Shown one piece after another: positions 17,805 to 26,899 of a stretch of DNA of 64,000 bases. The position numbers and the translations under genes were made by a program. The stretch spans positions 60,195-124,194 of the forward strand of contig JAJCXR010000055.1 in assembly GCA_029263315.1 (NCBI GenBank). The letters are read 5' to 3'. The stretch comes from Acidobacteriota bacterium (GTDB taxonomy: Bacteria > Acidobacteriota > Thermoanaerobaculia > Multivoradales > J023). Position 1 is the first letter of the stretch. The number at the start of each line of letters is the position of its first letter. The notes beneath the pieces are model-generated. The model saw only the letters and a list, made by a program, of their open reading frames with translations. It had not been told where the DNA came from and did not search any database.

Positions 17805-17944
17805 CGTCGGTCGCCCCGTCGTAAATGTTTGATCCCGTTCCCAGGGCCCTATGGCTCAGGCAGCACTGCGTCCGTGCTCGCTCGAAGGGCCCCCGCTGGC
17901 ACCGATTTCGGTAGGACGGGACGGGAGCTAGGCTAGCATTGATC

Positions 17945-18961
17945 TTACGGCGTTTTATCGAAATCGGTACCGGGTGGAATCTGGCGCGCCTTGGCGACGA
18001 GATAGGCGAAGTCCGAGGGCAACTCTCCCCGTGCGATGCGTCGGCGTTCGGTCTCGAACAACCGAAACAGCAGCTGGCGGTGCGCCTCGTCCTCGACATC
18101 GAAGGTGGACAGGGTCTCGGTGAGCAGTAGATTCAGCAGCGTGCCGCCATAGGGTTTGTGCTCGACGACATCGAAGTAGTTGTCCAGCAGTGGCAGGATT
18201 TCAGCCGAGCGCACGGACTCGGTGGGGTCCTCGGCCAGCATCTGGGCGAGGGTGGGACGGTCGATGAAGGGTACGGTGCGGTGGGCCTCCGGCAGGTTTT
18301 GCAGCAGCTCGTTGACTTGCCGTAGCTGCGTATCGGTCCACTGGAAGCGGGTCGGGCCGACAAATTCGTTGAACATGAAAACACCGCCGGGACGCAGAGA
18401 CTGATGGATATCTTGATAGATCTGCTCGAGGTTCTCGAAATGATGCAAGGCCATCTTGATGACCACAAAGTCGTAGGTGTCGGCCGGCAGCTGGAGCTGG
18501 TCGATGTCCCGCACGCCGTATTGGATACGCTGCGATATGCCGGCCTCCGCCGCTAGATGCTCGGCCAGTCGAATGGATTCCGGGCTGGCATCGTATGCAT
18601 CCATGTGCTGCGCTGCATCGAGGGCAATCAAGGCCCGTTCCAGATTGCCACCACCGCATCCCAGGCTGAGGCCTTTGGGAACCGGGCGGTGCGGCAAGTG
18701 TTGGACGATGAAATGTTGTAGGTAGTCGACCTGCTTGTCACCGGAAATCTGGGGCCGAATGTACTCGACCTCGACAAACTCCGAGTCCAGCCAGCCCCGG
18801 GGGCCGCCGGTTTCCACTTCGGCCACCGACTGGTCCCAGTAATTGCTGGGCAGAATGGCCGAGCGGACGACCTTCCAGCGACGGCGGGTATTCCGTGCCC
18901 AGCGAAAGAGAAGTGGGTGATGGCGTAGACGTGACTTGACCCAGCGGGCAAAGGTTCCCAT
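17945..18961 (-). CDS. Class I SAM-dependent methyltransferase
   Basis: The 338-residue protein has the SAM-binding motif I GLSLGCGGGNLERA at about 97-110, the acidic residue of motif II in MDAYDAS, and motif IV-VI segments DFVVIKMALHHFENLEQ and SLRPGGVFMFNEFV. A basic N-terminal 30 residues precede it. The substrate is not known; its position directly upstream of the pseudaminic acid genes suggests a sugar, glycan or lipid target, but this is only context. No good ribosome site is visible before ATG 18961. Confidence 0.75.
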   Translation of the reverse strand: MGTFARWVKSRLRHHPLLFRWARNTRRRWKVVRSAILPSNYWDQSVAEVETGGPRGWLDSEFVEVEYIRPQISGDKQVDYLQHFIVQHLPHRPVPKGLSLGCGGGNLERALIALDAAQHMDAYDASPESIRLAEHLAAEAGISQRIQYGVRDIDQLQLPADTYDFVVIKMALHHFENLEQIYQDIHQSLRPGGVFMFNEFVGPTRFQWTDTQLRQVNELLQNLPEAHRTVPFIDRPTLAQMLAEDPTESVRSAEILPLLDNYFDVVEHKPYGGTLLNLLLTETLSTFDVEDEAHRQLLFRLFETERRRIARGELPSDFAYLVAKARQIPPGTDFDKTP

Positions 18962-19092
18962 GGAGGGATTTTAGTGGAACCAAGCCATCGCTGGCGGGCC
19001 TCGCCTTCAATTGGTAGATTCCAGCATCGCAATCAAGTCAACAATGCAGGTTGCGATAAACATCTTTCCGCCGATAGGAGTCTAAAGCAGAT

Positions 19093-21027
19093 ATGAAGTA
19101 CCGAAATCTCATTCCATTTTTGTGTTGTCTTTTCTTCACCACGGTGGCGGTGAACGCTGTCGACTTTCCTCCTATCACCGATACCGAGCGTGCTTTGACC
19201 GAATTGCCCGGCCAACCGGGAGCTCCGGCGGTGGTGTTGTTCGAAAAGGCAGAGGTGAAGCTCAGGGACTATCCCAAAGAAGCGTCGTCTTTTTTGAAAG
19301 TGTGGGTGCGGGTCAAGATCTTGACGGAGGAAGGCAAGTCGTCCTACGGCGAGGAAGAAATCAATCACAGTGGCTACTGGCGCCTCAAGAAGGTCGAGGG
19401 GCGAACCGTCCTCCCCGATGGACAGGTGATTGCCCTGCCTGAAGACGCCATTTTCGAAGAGCGGCGGTCCCGCAGCCTTAAACGCTTCGTCACCAAAGTG
19501 GTCTTCCCCGCCGTCGAAGTGGGGGCGATTCTCGACTATTACTACGAAATTCGGTGGGACGATCTGGCCTTTCTCGAACCCTGGGTCTTTCACAATCGGG
19601 TGCCGACTCTGCTTTCCGAAATCACCTACATCAAACCCAACAACATGGGCCTCGTTCCTTGGGGGGTCCAGGCCGGTTCTCAGCGCATGCAGAGCGCCTC
19701 CGACAAATCCACTTTGGGGGCCAGCATTCGGGTCTGGATCGAAGACTTGCCGGCGGTGCCGGACGAGGATTTCAGCTGGCCTTTTTCCGATCTCGCGAGC
19801 CGTTTCATGATGGTGCCCAAGTCGGTCAACGTGAGCGGCACCAGCATTCCGTTGATGGACAGCTGGCGCAGCACCTGCGAGCTCTATGCCGATGACTACA
19901 AGGACTTTCAACGCAAGACCAGGGAGAGTCAAAAGAAGGCCGTGGAGCTGACCCAAGGCTTGGCCGACCGTCAAGCCAAGATCGCTGCCGTGCACGCCTT
20001 TGTCCGTGACGAGATCCAAACCTTGGCATCGTTTAGTGTCAGTGTTTCGGAAGAAGAGCGGGCTGACAAGGTGCTCAAGGATCGTCAGGGCACCCAAGTC
20101 GAAAAAGCGCTTCTCTTGCAGTCGATGCTCGAGGGCATCAAGGTCGATGCCGATATTCTTTGGGTGGCGGATCGGACGGATGGGCTGATCGATCTCAAGG
20201 TGGCCAATCCCCATTGGTTCGATAGCTTGCTGTTGCGGATCGACGATGCCGGGGGCCACATCTATCTGGATCCCAACGATCGCAGCTCCGGTTACAACCA
20301 CTTGCCGCCCTATTACGAGGGCACGGCCGCCTTGGTCTTCGACAAGAAGAAGCCGCAGGAGGTGACCTTGCCAAAATCCTCCCACGAAGACAACGCAAGC
20401 CGGGGCAAGGTCGACTTGGTGGTCGATACGGACGGACGGCTCAGCGGGGCGGGCGAGCTCGTGTTGACGGGTCAAGATGCTTGGCGTTTCCTGCGTTGGA
20501 AAGATACCCCCGAGGAAACGGTCGAGGCCTGGCAGGAGAGATTGGAAAGCAAATACGAAGGGTTTGAGGTTTCCGAGGTCAAGGTCACCGAGGATCTCGT
20601 CAGCCAGCAGCTCGATCTGTCGTGGCAACTTCTGCAACGGGAGGATGAAGTGCTCGGTGACGAGGTGACGGTGTCGCCAGCCGTTCCGTTGGGGCCGATC
20701 ACCCAGCTCTTTTCCTTGCCGCCGGAGCTACGCAAAACCCCGGTGCTGCTCCTCTTTCCCTCCAGCGAAGATTTGACCACCACCGTCCGCTGGCCGGAGG
20801 GATGGGTTGTCGATCTGCTGCCGGAGTCCAGCGAGCACAGCGGGCCGGTGGGCTCCATCAAGTGGCAAGTCGAGGTCGATGAAGCGGCCCGTCAGGCAAC
20901 TCTGCAGCGCCATTTCGAGCGTACCGAAAGGGAATTTGTGGGTAGTGACACCTACTCGGCCCTACGCACTCTCTACGCTGAAGGAGCGAAGAAGGATGCC
21001 GTGAGCTTGGTGCTGGTCAGTGAATAG
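19093..21027 (+). CDS. Secreted DUF3857/transglutaminase-like protein lacking catalytic residues
   Basis: The 644-residue protein begins with a signal peptide (LIPFLCCLFFTTVAVNAVD) and a DUF3857 domain (KAEVKLRDYPKEASSFLKV, then VKILTEEGKSSYGEEEI). A transglutaminase-like core follows, but where the active family member has GDCKDKS this one has GTQVEKALLLQ, and where the histidine is expected it has WFDSLLLRI. Only the final aspartate (YLDPND) is kept. It is therefore probably not an active enzyme and may be a binding or scaffolding partner of the next, intact paralogue, with which it overlaps by 8 bases. AGGAG at 19076-19080 is the nearest ribosome site. Confidence 0.75.
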   Translation: MKYRNLIPFLCCLFFTTVAVNAVDFPPITDTERALTELPGQPGAPAVVLFEKAEVKLRDYPKEASSFLKVWVRVKILTEEGKSSYGEEEINHSGYWRLKKVEGRTVLPDGQVIALPEDAIFEERRSRSLKRFVTKVVFPAVEVGAILDYYYEIRWDDLAFLEPWVFHNRVPTLLSEITYIKPNNMGLVPWGVQAGSQRMQSASDKSTLGASIRVWIEDLPAVPDEDFSWPFSDLASRFMMVPKSVNVSGTSIPLMDSWRSTCELYADDYKDFQRKTRESQKKAVELTQGLADRQAKIAAVHAFVRDEIQTLASFSVSVSEEERADKVLKDRQGTQVEKALLLQSMLEGIKVDADILWVADRTDGLIDLKVANPHWFDSLLLRIDDAGGHIYLDPNDRSSGYNHLPPYYEGTAALVFDKKKPQEVTLPKSSHEDNASRGKVDLVVDTDGRLSGAGELVLTGQDAWRFLRWKDTPEETVEAWQERLESKYEGFEVSEVKVTEDLVSQQLDLSWQLLQREDEVLGDEVTVSPAVPLGPITQLFSLPPELRKTPVLLLFPSSEDLTTTVRWPEGWVVDLLPESSEHSGPVGSIKWQVEVDEAARQATLQRHFERTEREFVGSDTYSALRTLYAEGAKKDAVSLVLVSE

Positions 21028-22912
21028 ACGGTTCGGCGTCGGGAGGGTCCGTCGGGCCTTCTTGTTCAGCCTCAGCCTGGTCGTCTGGGGAACGGCGGCC
21101 ACCGTCGCTCCGGCCGCGACAGTGCTGGAAAAGCGCCTGGGGGTGGATATCCAGGCGCCGGATCGCATCCTAGAAACCACTGTTCTACGGGTGCGCCTCG
21201 ACGATGTGGGTGATGTCGAAGCGTGGAGCCAGTACGCGGTGTCTCTGGATGAGAATCGCGAGTTGCAAGCGGTCAATGGGACGGTGGTTTCGCCGACCGG
21301 CAAGCGCAAGTCGGTGGGCCGCAAACAACAGGACAAAGTGGAGTACTCGGGGGGTAGCACCACCTATGGCTCGATGCACTACCACACCATGGACTTCCCT
21401 GGTCTGGAGGTGGGCAGCACGCTCGAGATCGATGTGGTGGTGATGGTGGCGCCGTATTTACCCGCCGATCAGATGGTGCTGTGGTCCGATGACGATGTGC
21501 AGCACTTGGAAGTCACCGTCAGGAGCGCCTTGCCGGGTTTTCGCTGGCGACTCGAAGGGCCGACCGACGGTTTGGTAGAGCGCTCCGAGCCGGGCATGGT
21601 GCATTTGACGGGCCGGCAACTGGCGGCATTCGATCCGGAGCCCTTGGCGGCGGGAGGGGCGGCCAGCTATCCCACTCTGCGCTGGGCCTGGGGGGAGGCG
21701 GAGAGCTGGTCCGATGTCGCTGCCTGGTACCGCGATTTGCTGTCGAGCTTGCCCCGGGATGATGCCGCCATCAAGGCCCTGGCGACGGAGCTGACGGCCG
21801 GTCAAGAGACGCCCCGGCAGCAGCTCGAAGCCTTGGTGGCCTACACCCGTCAAAAGGTGCGCTATGTCGCTGTCGAGGTGGGTATCGGTGGTTTTTTGCC
21901 TTCATCACCGGTCGAAACCCTGGGCCGCAAGTGGGGCGACTGCAAAGACAAATCCCTGTTGCTTATCGATCTGCTCCGGGCCCGCGGTATCGAGGCTTAT
22001 CCCGCCCTAGCCAGGCTCGATGAGCGAGCTCGGGTGGAAGCGGAGTTTCCATCCGCGGCCCAATTCAATCACCTGATCGTCGCCGTACCGCAGGATGCCG
22101 TCGAGGTGAGTGACGAAGATCCGCTGTCGGAAGGATTTCTCTTCATCGATCCGACCCAGACCAAAGGCAGCGCTCGCTACTTGCATACGGCGGTCCAGGA
22201 CCAACATGCGTTGGTCGTCTTGCAACAGGGGGGGCGCCTGGTGCCTACCCCCCGTCGGCCCCAGTACGAGAGCATCTATCTGGCTTTCAATATGCAGGTG
22301 GATGCCGAGGGACACGCCAAGGGACGGGGTGGGCTGCTATTGCGGGGCAGCTCGGCGACTGCATTTCTCTACGAGATGGAGAATGCGCCGCCGGAGCGAG
22401 TGGGTGAGAGCGCTCTGGGTATTTTCGAGAACCTGTTGCCCAGCGCCCGCTTCTCCAAGATTGGCTGGGAGGCTGTCGACGATGAGGTGCCGTCGGTGCG
22501 AATCGCTTTGGAAGTCGAGGTGGACAACCTGCTGGCAGGTCGCAGGTCGAGCCCGTCACTCCAATTGGTCAGCCTGCAGTCCATGCCTTCGCCCCGAAAG
22601 CTGGAGGGTATCGATACCACCCTACGCCATGGAATTCACCAGATTCGCACCGTCTGGACACTCGAGATGCCGCCGGAGGTTTGTCTGCCGGCCGCCGATG
22701 AAAAGACGGAGGAGAATTCATTGGGGATGTTTCGACAGACCCTTCGGCAGACGGGGAATCACACGCTGCAAGTGGACCGATTTGGCGAGATGCGACAGAA
22801 TTTTGTCGATTTCGAAGATTTCGAAGATTTCAAAGCCCTCGCCTTGGCAGAGCACCGTTCCCAGAGACGGCGCATTCGGCTCAAGTGCGTCCAGCAGTCA
22901 GCGGACGGCTAG
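21020..22912 (+). CDS. Secreted DUF3857/transglutaminase-like protein with intact Cys-His-Asp triad
   Basis: This 630-residue protein starts at GTG 21020, overlapping the previous stop by 8 bases. It has a signal peptide with basic n-region (RRFGVGRVRRAFLFSLSL), a DUF3857 domain and a transglutaminase-like core. The triad is visible as RKWGDCKDKSLLLIDLLRA (Cys), QFNHLIVAV (His) and FIDPTQTKG (Asp). DUF3857/transglutaminase proteins are common in Bacteroidota and Acidobacteriota; their substrates are not known to me. Pairing with a catalytically empty paralogue in one transcript suggests a heteromeric periplasmic or surface complex (inference). The C-terminus contains a short FEDFEDF repeat. 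Confidence 0.8.
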   Translation: MNRRFGVGRVRRAFLFSLSLVVWGTAATVAPAATVLEKRLGVDIQAPDRILETTVLRVRLDDVGDVEAWSQYAVSLDENRELQAVNGTVVSPTGKRKSVGRKQQDKVEYSGGSTTYGSMHYHTMDFPGLEVGSTLEIDVVVMVAPYLPADQMVLWSDDDVQHLEVTVRSALPGFRWRLEGPTDGLVERSEPGMVHLTGRQLAAFDPEPLAAGGAASYPTLRWAWGEAESWSDVAAWYRDLLSSLPRDDAAIKALATELTAGQETPRQQLEALVAYTRQKVRYVAVEVGIGGFLPSSPVETLGRKWGDCKDKSLLLIDLLRARGIEAYPALARLDERARVEAEFPSAAQFNHLIVAVPQDAVEVSDEDPLSEGFLFIDPTQTKGSARYLHTAVQDQHALVVLQQGGRLVPTPRRPQYESIYLAFNMQVDAEGHAKGRGGLLLRGSSATAFLYEMENAPPERVGESALGIFENLLPSARFSKIGWEAVDDEVPSVRIALEVEVDNLLAGRRSSPSLQLVSLQSMPSPRKLEGIDTTLRHGIHQIRTVWTLEMPPEVCLPAADEKTEENSLGMFRQTLRQTGNHTLQVDRFGEMRQNFVDFEDFEDFKALALAEHRSQRRRIRLKCVQQSADG

Positions 22913-22961
22913 AAGTTCTCTCCGACCGCTGGCCTCGAATTCCGTCATGGTGGGCCATGTA

Positions 22962-23008
22962 GGGTCCTGAAGAGTTGGGTTCCTGAAGAGTTGGGTTCCT
23001 GAAGAGTA
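22962..23008. repeat. Three tandem 16-bp repeats upstream of a Ser/Thr kinase gene
   Basis: GGGTTCCTGAAGAGTT is repeated three times (22962-22976 with one T missing, 22977-22992, and 22993-23008 with the last base changed). The array ends 22 bases before the kinase ATG and just before its GAGGTG ribosome site, so copy number would change the leader length. Confidence 0.75.
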
Positions 23009-23030
23009 CCCGTGAGGTGAATGCTGGCCC

Positions 23031-24452
23031 ATGGATCGCATCGGGCACTACCACATCGAAGATCGACTCGGCCGGGGCGGCATGGGGGAGATCTTCCGTG
23101 CTTACGACACCAAATTGCGCCGTCACGTGGCCATCAAGAGGATCCAGTCGGACAGGGCGAGCGATGAGCTGGCCCATCAGCGTTTTGTCCGCGAGATGAA
23201 GCTGGCCTCCGGGCTGCACCATCCTGCCATCGTCGAGGTCTACGAGGTTCTCCACCGTAGGGACGGCGCCTGTGTCGTCATGGAGCTTGTGCAGGGGTTC
23301 ACCTTGGCGACGGCCTTGCGGCAGGGGCCGTTGAAGTTGTCGGACACCTTGTTCATTGCCCACCAGGTTTGCTCTGGGCTGGTGGAAGCACACCGCAATT
23401 ACATTGTGCACCGCGATATCAAGGTCGAGAACATCATGATCTCGTATTGCAACCAGGTGAAAATCCTGGACTTCGGGTTGGCGCGGGCCGTGGGCGGTGA
23501 CTTCAAAGATCCAAAGACCCTCACCCGCAGCGGCATGATCGTCGGCTCAGCGGGCTCGATGGCGCCGGAGCAGATCCTTGGGGAGCCGGTGGATCCGCGC
23601 ACCGACCTTTTCTCTCTGGGGTGTCTCATCTACCGCTTGTTGGTTGGGCAATCCCCGTTTCATCGTCGCAGCTTTGTTCATACCCTGGCCGCCATCACCT
23701 CGACGCCGCATCGACCTCTGGTGCGGGCGGTGCCTTCGATCCCCGAGGCGGTCAGCGAGTTGGTGGATCGCCTGCTGGAGAAATTGCCGGAGAATCGTCC
23801 CCAGAGCAGCGAAGAAGCTCTACAGAGTTTGGCCGATTTGGTGGGTCAGCAGAAACCCTTCACTTTCGATGCGGCTTCTTTGGTGGACGAGGTGCGAGCG
23901 GGTGGTACGGCGGTGGAGTCCGAGGGCTCGGAGCGCCAGCCGACGGTCGATGTCTCTATGATCCTGGGTGTTTCGCCGCCTCCGGGTTTCTTCGCCCTGC
24001 CCGAGATCCAGGGTTTGGGGGAAGGGGTGGAAGATGTGCGGGCGATGGAAGATGCCTTCGAGCTCTGTCAAGGGCGTCTCGGAGGGGAGATGCAGCACTT
24101 GAAACATCGCTTGACCCGGTGCCGCGGTTGGCGGAAAGGCTGCTGGATCGCCGCCCTCGTCACGGCAGCGCTGGCGTTGCTAGCCGTCCCCCTGGCGGCC
24201 TGGACGATGGGCTTGGGCGCGGCGGTGCTCGCTTGCCTGTTCGCGATTGCCGCCAGCTTGGGCTTCAACCGTCTGCAGGAGCGCCTGGAGCGTTGGGCCG
24301 AGGCAAGGCAAGACGTCCACGACTACACGGAGCGTTGGATGAGCGTATTGCGCAGCGTCGAAGACATCGATGACGGTTGGGCCAGGTCCCGACGTGAGAG
24401 GCAGCTGGCGCAAGCCATCCGTATGCGGATCGAGGAAGCGTCGCTCCCTTGA
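23031..24452 (+). CDS. Membrane Ser/Thr protein kinase (PknB-like catalytic domain)
   Basis: The 473-residue protein has a complete bacterial Ser/Thr kinase domain: glycine loop GRGGMGEIF at 14-22, ATP lysine K36 in VAIK, catalytic loop HRDIKVEN at 127-134, DFG at 147-149 and APE at 178-180. After about residue 270 comes a linker, then two hydrophobic helices (about 367-412) and a basic cytoplasmic tail rich in Arg and Gln. It has no PASTA or other known sensor domain. HRDIKVEN replaces the usual HRDLKPxN, a tolerable change. The gene follows the transglutaminase pair in the same direction after 118 bases and converges on dacB. The stop lies in a 36-bp tandem duplication. Confidence 0.85.
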   Translation: MDRIGHYHIEDRLGRGGMGEIFRAYDTKLRRHVAIKRIQSDRASDELAHQRFVREMKLASGLHHPAIVEVYEVLHRRDGACVVMELVQGFTLATALRQGPLKLSDTLFIAHQVCSGLVEAHRNYIVHRDIKVENIMISYCNQVKILDFGLARAVGGDFKDPKTLTRSGMIVGSAGSMAPEQILGEPVDPRTDLFSLGCLIYRLLVGQSPFHRRSFVHTLAAITSTPHRPLVRAVPSIPEAVSELVDRLLEKLPENRPQSSEEALQSLADLVGQQKPFTFDAASLVDEVRAGGTAVESEGSERQPTVDVSMILGVSPPPGFFALPEIQGLGEGVEDVRAMEDAFELCQGRLGGEMQHLKHRLTRCRGWRKGCWIAALVTAALALLAVPLAAWTMGLGAAVLACLFAIAASLGFNRLQERLERWAEARQDVHDYTERWMSVLRSVEDIDDGWARSRRERQLAQAIRMRIEEASLP

Positions 24453-24497
24453 GCTCACTCTATGATCGAGGAAGCGTCGCTCCCTTGAGCTCACTCT
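24428..24497. repeat. 36-bp tandem duplication spanning the stops of convergent genes
   Basis: A 34-bp segment at 24428-24461 is repeated exactly at 24464-24497, giving a 36-bp period. Each copy contains TGAGCTCA, which carries a stop for both directions. The kinase stops in the first copy (24450-24452) and dacB in the second (24491-24493). Confidence 0.9.
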
Positions 24498-25939
24498 TTG
24501 GTGGACGTCGCTGCTCTGAGGTCGCGGCGAATCAAGGCTCGAAGCTCGGGGCGGGGCGATGGGTCGTGGGAGATCATGTCGACAAAGACGACCGGCATCG
24601 AACCGCTTTGGGGGCCGGCCAGATGCCCCAGGTAGCCAGCCAGACCGAGGCTGTGCCGCACCGTGCCGGACTTGGCGGCCATCGGTGGCAGGGCCCCCCA
24701 GGCCGCCAAGGTACCCTTGCCCGGCTGGGCGAGGGCGTCCAGCAGGACCCGGCGCCAGGGCTGTTGCCAAGCGAAGCGCAGAAGCTCGACAACAGCCCTC
24801 GGCGTGATCAGGTTGTAGGGTGAGAGCCCCGAGGCATCGACCAGGACAAAAGATGCCTCATCGATACCCACCGTCTGAGCCAGGAACCGAGCTTCGAGGT
24901 CGAGCCCGGTGTCGTGCCTCCCATTGCCCTCGACCTCGAAGGCCAGGCTGCGCAGTAGCATCTCGGCTTGCCAGTTGTGACTGTGGCGCAGGATCACCGG
25001 TAGACGTTCCGCCAAGGTGGGGGACTCCACCTCGGCCAGGGCTCGGGCCTTCGGTGGCAAGCCGACTGTGGTTTGGCGCAGCGTCCCGCTAAGCCGAATA
25101 CCTCGACGCCGCAAGGCCCGACGCAGCTCCTGCGCCGCGTAGAGGGACGGTTGAGGCCGGCTGGCGGCGATGACGTAGGGCGGTTCGCTGATCGGGTACT
25201 CACCTCGCAGCAGGAGTTGCGGTTGCTGCCAATCGGGCAAGAGGTCGACGGTTCCTTTGCCGTGGCGCGTCGCCTCCACGGTGCGTATCTCGTTGATCAG
25301 CAAGGGGGTCGCTACGGCGGCCGACGTCGGCGACGGGGGGTGCAACAGCCGAGCCTTACCCGGGGCACCGACTTGGGGCCCCGGGGCGATCTCGAGGCGC
25401 AGGCTGTTGTCGTCCACCGCCAGGGCCGAGGTGGCGGCGGCCCAGGCGTAGGGGAGCTCGTCGAGGGCCCGGCTGGGGGGCAGATCCCGCCCCGCGAAGT
25501 GGGCCGTTGACAGCACCAGATCACCGTCGATGCGGCGGATGCCTTGTTCGCTGAGCTGTTGAGCCAAACGGTCGAGGGGTTGCCGTGGGTTGTCGGGGAA
25601 AAACGTCCCGTTCCACGTCGGGTCGCCGGCCGCCTGGATCCACAGGTCACCGCGCAGGGTGTTTTCGTCCAGGGGAGCGTCGGACGCCAAGCGGGTGGTG
25701 ATGCGGTGCTGCGGTCCTAAATGATGCAGGGCGGTGCAGGCGACCACCAGTTTGAGCACCGACGCAGGGGTCATCCGATGATCGGGGTTCTCCGTCGCCA
25801 GGACAGTCTCTCCGTCCACCACCAGGCGACCACGGAACCCCGATTGACCGTGACTAACACCCCCGATGCCGAGCCCCATGCCAAGCCACAGCAGGCAGGC
25901 CATGGCAGCCACCGAGACGCCCTGCCGAAACTCGGACAC
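24491..25939 (-). CDS. dacB: D-alanyl-D-alanine carboxypeptidase/endopeptidase, PBP4 type (peptidase S13)
   Basis: The 482-residue protein trims or cleaves peptidoglycan peptides in the periplasm. A hydrophobic signal (MACLLWLGMGLGIGGVSHGQS region) starts at residue 13; the ORF start is GTG 25939 and ATG at residue 13 is an alternative. All three penicillin-binding motifs are visible: SVLK at 60-63, SHN at 320-322 and KSGT at 423-426. The length and the large insertion between the first two motifs match DacB. The gene is 6 bases after metF on the same strand and is the last of a VanZ-metF-dacB unit. Confidence 0.9.
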   Translation of the reverse strand: MSEFRQGVSVAAMACLLWLGMGLGIGGVSHGQSGFRGRLVVDGETVLATENPDHRMTPASVLKLVVACTALHHLGPQHRITTRLASDAPLDENTLRGDLWIQAAGDPTWNGTFFPDNPRQPLDRLAQQLSEQGIRRIDGDLVLSTAHFAGRDLPPSRALDELPYAWAAATSALAVDDNSLRLEIAPGPQVGAPGKARLLHPPSPTSAAVATPLLINEIRTVEATRHGKGTVDLLPDWQQPQLLLRGEYPISEPPYVIAASRPQPSLYAAQELRRALRRRGIRLSGTLRQTTVGLPPKARALAEVESPTLAERLPVILRHSHNWQAEMLLRSLAFEVEGNGRHDTGLDLEARFLAQTVGIDEASFVLVDASGLSPYNLITPRAVVELLRFAWQQPWRRVLLDALAQPGKGTLAAWGALPPMAAKSGTVRHSLGLAGYLGHLAGPQSGSMPVVFVDMISHDPSPRPELRALIRRDLRAATSTKE

Positions 25940-25945
25940 CGCGGC

Positions 25946-26893
25946 CTACAGCTTCAGTCTGGGCAGCAGGGCGTTGATCGCCTTCGAATCCTGCATGATG
26001 TAGAAGTGCACCGCCGGGACGCCCTTGTCGAGCAGCTCTTGGGTTTGCTGGGCTGCCCATTCGACGCCCACCTGCAGCGTTTCTGCGTTCGACTCGGCAT
26101 GCAGCACCGCATCCGCCAGGGGAGTCGGGATCTCACAGTGGAAAACGCTTGGAATGGAGTGCAGTTGGCGACTCTTGGTGAGAATCTTGAGGCCCGGGAT
26201 GATCGGTACGTCGACGCCCTGTTGGCGGCAGGCATCGACAAAATGGAAGTAGTGCTGATTGTCGAAGAACATCTGGGTCACGATGTAGTCGGCACCGGCG
26301 TCCACTTTCTGCTTGACGTAGCGGATGTCGATATCGAGATTGGGCGCTTCGAAATGCTTCTCCGGATAACCGGAAACCCCGACACAGAAGGAGGAGGGGT
26401 CGGCATCGAGCAAGTCTTCGAGGTACTTGCCCTGATTCATGTCATGGATTTGCTCCACCAGATCCGAGGCATGGCGGTTCGGTGTCCGACCATGCTGCAA
26501 GGTCTTCTTGTAGGTCTTGTCGCCGCGAATGGCGAGCACATTTTCGATACCTAGGTAGCGCAGCTCGATGAGGAAATCCTCCGTTTCCTGGCGCGAGAAT
26601 CCTTCGCACAGCACATGGGGCACGGCATCGATGTCATATTTGTTCTGGATCAAGGCGCAGACGCCGAGGGTGCCGGGTCGCTTGCGTTTGACCCGACGCT
26701 CGATGCCTTGGGGCGTTTCCTCGTAGATCACCTCGGCGGCATGGCTGGTGATGTCGATGAACGGTGGATTGTGCTTCACCAGGTCGTCGATCAAGGTCAG
26801 CAATTGACGAATGTTGCCGCCGCGCAATGGCGGAATGATCTCGAAGCTGATCAGGGGGCGGGTGGCCTTCTCGAGGTGCTCGGTGACTTTCAT
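25946..26893 (-). CDS. metF: Methylenetetrahydrofolate reductase
   Basis: The 315-residue flavoprotein reduces 5,10-methylene- to 5-methyl-tetrahydrofolate for methionine synthesis. Signatures seen: FEIIPPLRGG at the N-terminus, ENVLAIRGDKTYKK in the folate site, GVSGYPEKHFEAPN, VKQKVDAGADYIVTQMFFD and the C-terminal VHFYIMQDS. The length is that of bacterial MetF. The start is ATG 26893, only 6 bases after the VanZ stop, and the stop is 6 bases before dacB, so the three are probably co-transcribed although their functions differ. Confidence 0.92.
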   Translation of the reverse strand: MKVTEHLEKATRPLISFEIIPPLRGGNIRQLLTLIDDLVKHNPPFIDITSHAAEVIYEETPQGIERRVKRKRPGTLGVCALIQNKYDIDAVPHVLCEGFSRQETEDFLIELRYLGIENVLAIRGDKTYKKTLQHGRTPNRHASDLVEQIHDMNQGKYLEDLLDADPSSFCVGVSGYPEKHFEAPNLDIDIRYVKQKVDAGADYIVTQMFFDNQHYFHFVDACRQQGVDVPIIPGLKILTKSRQLHSIPSVFHCEIPTPLADAVLHAESNAETLQVGVEWAAQQTQELLDKGVPAVHFYIMQDSKAINALLPRLKL

Positions 26894-26899
26894 TGCGGC

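Noticed and set aside
19033..20637. 534-codon open frame antisense to the first transglutaminase-like gene
   Set aside because: The plus-strand frame has a signal peptide and DUF3857 pattern and continues into a paralogue; the antisense frame has no recognisable domain.
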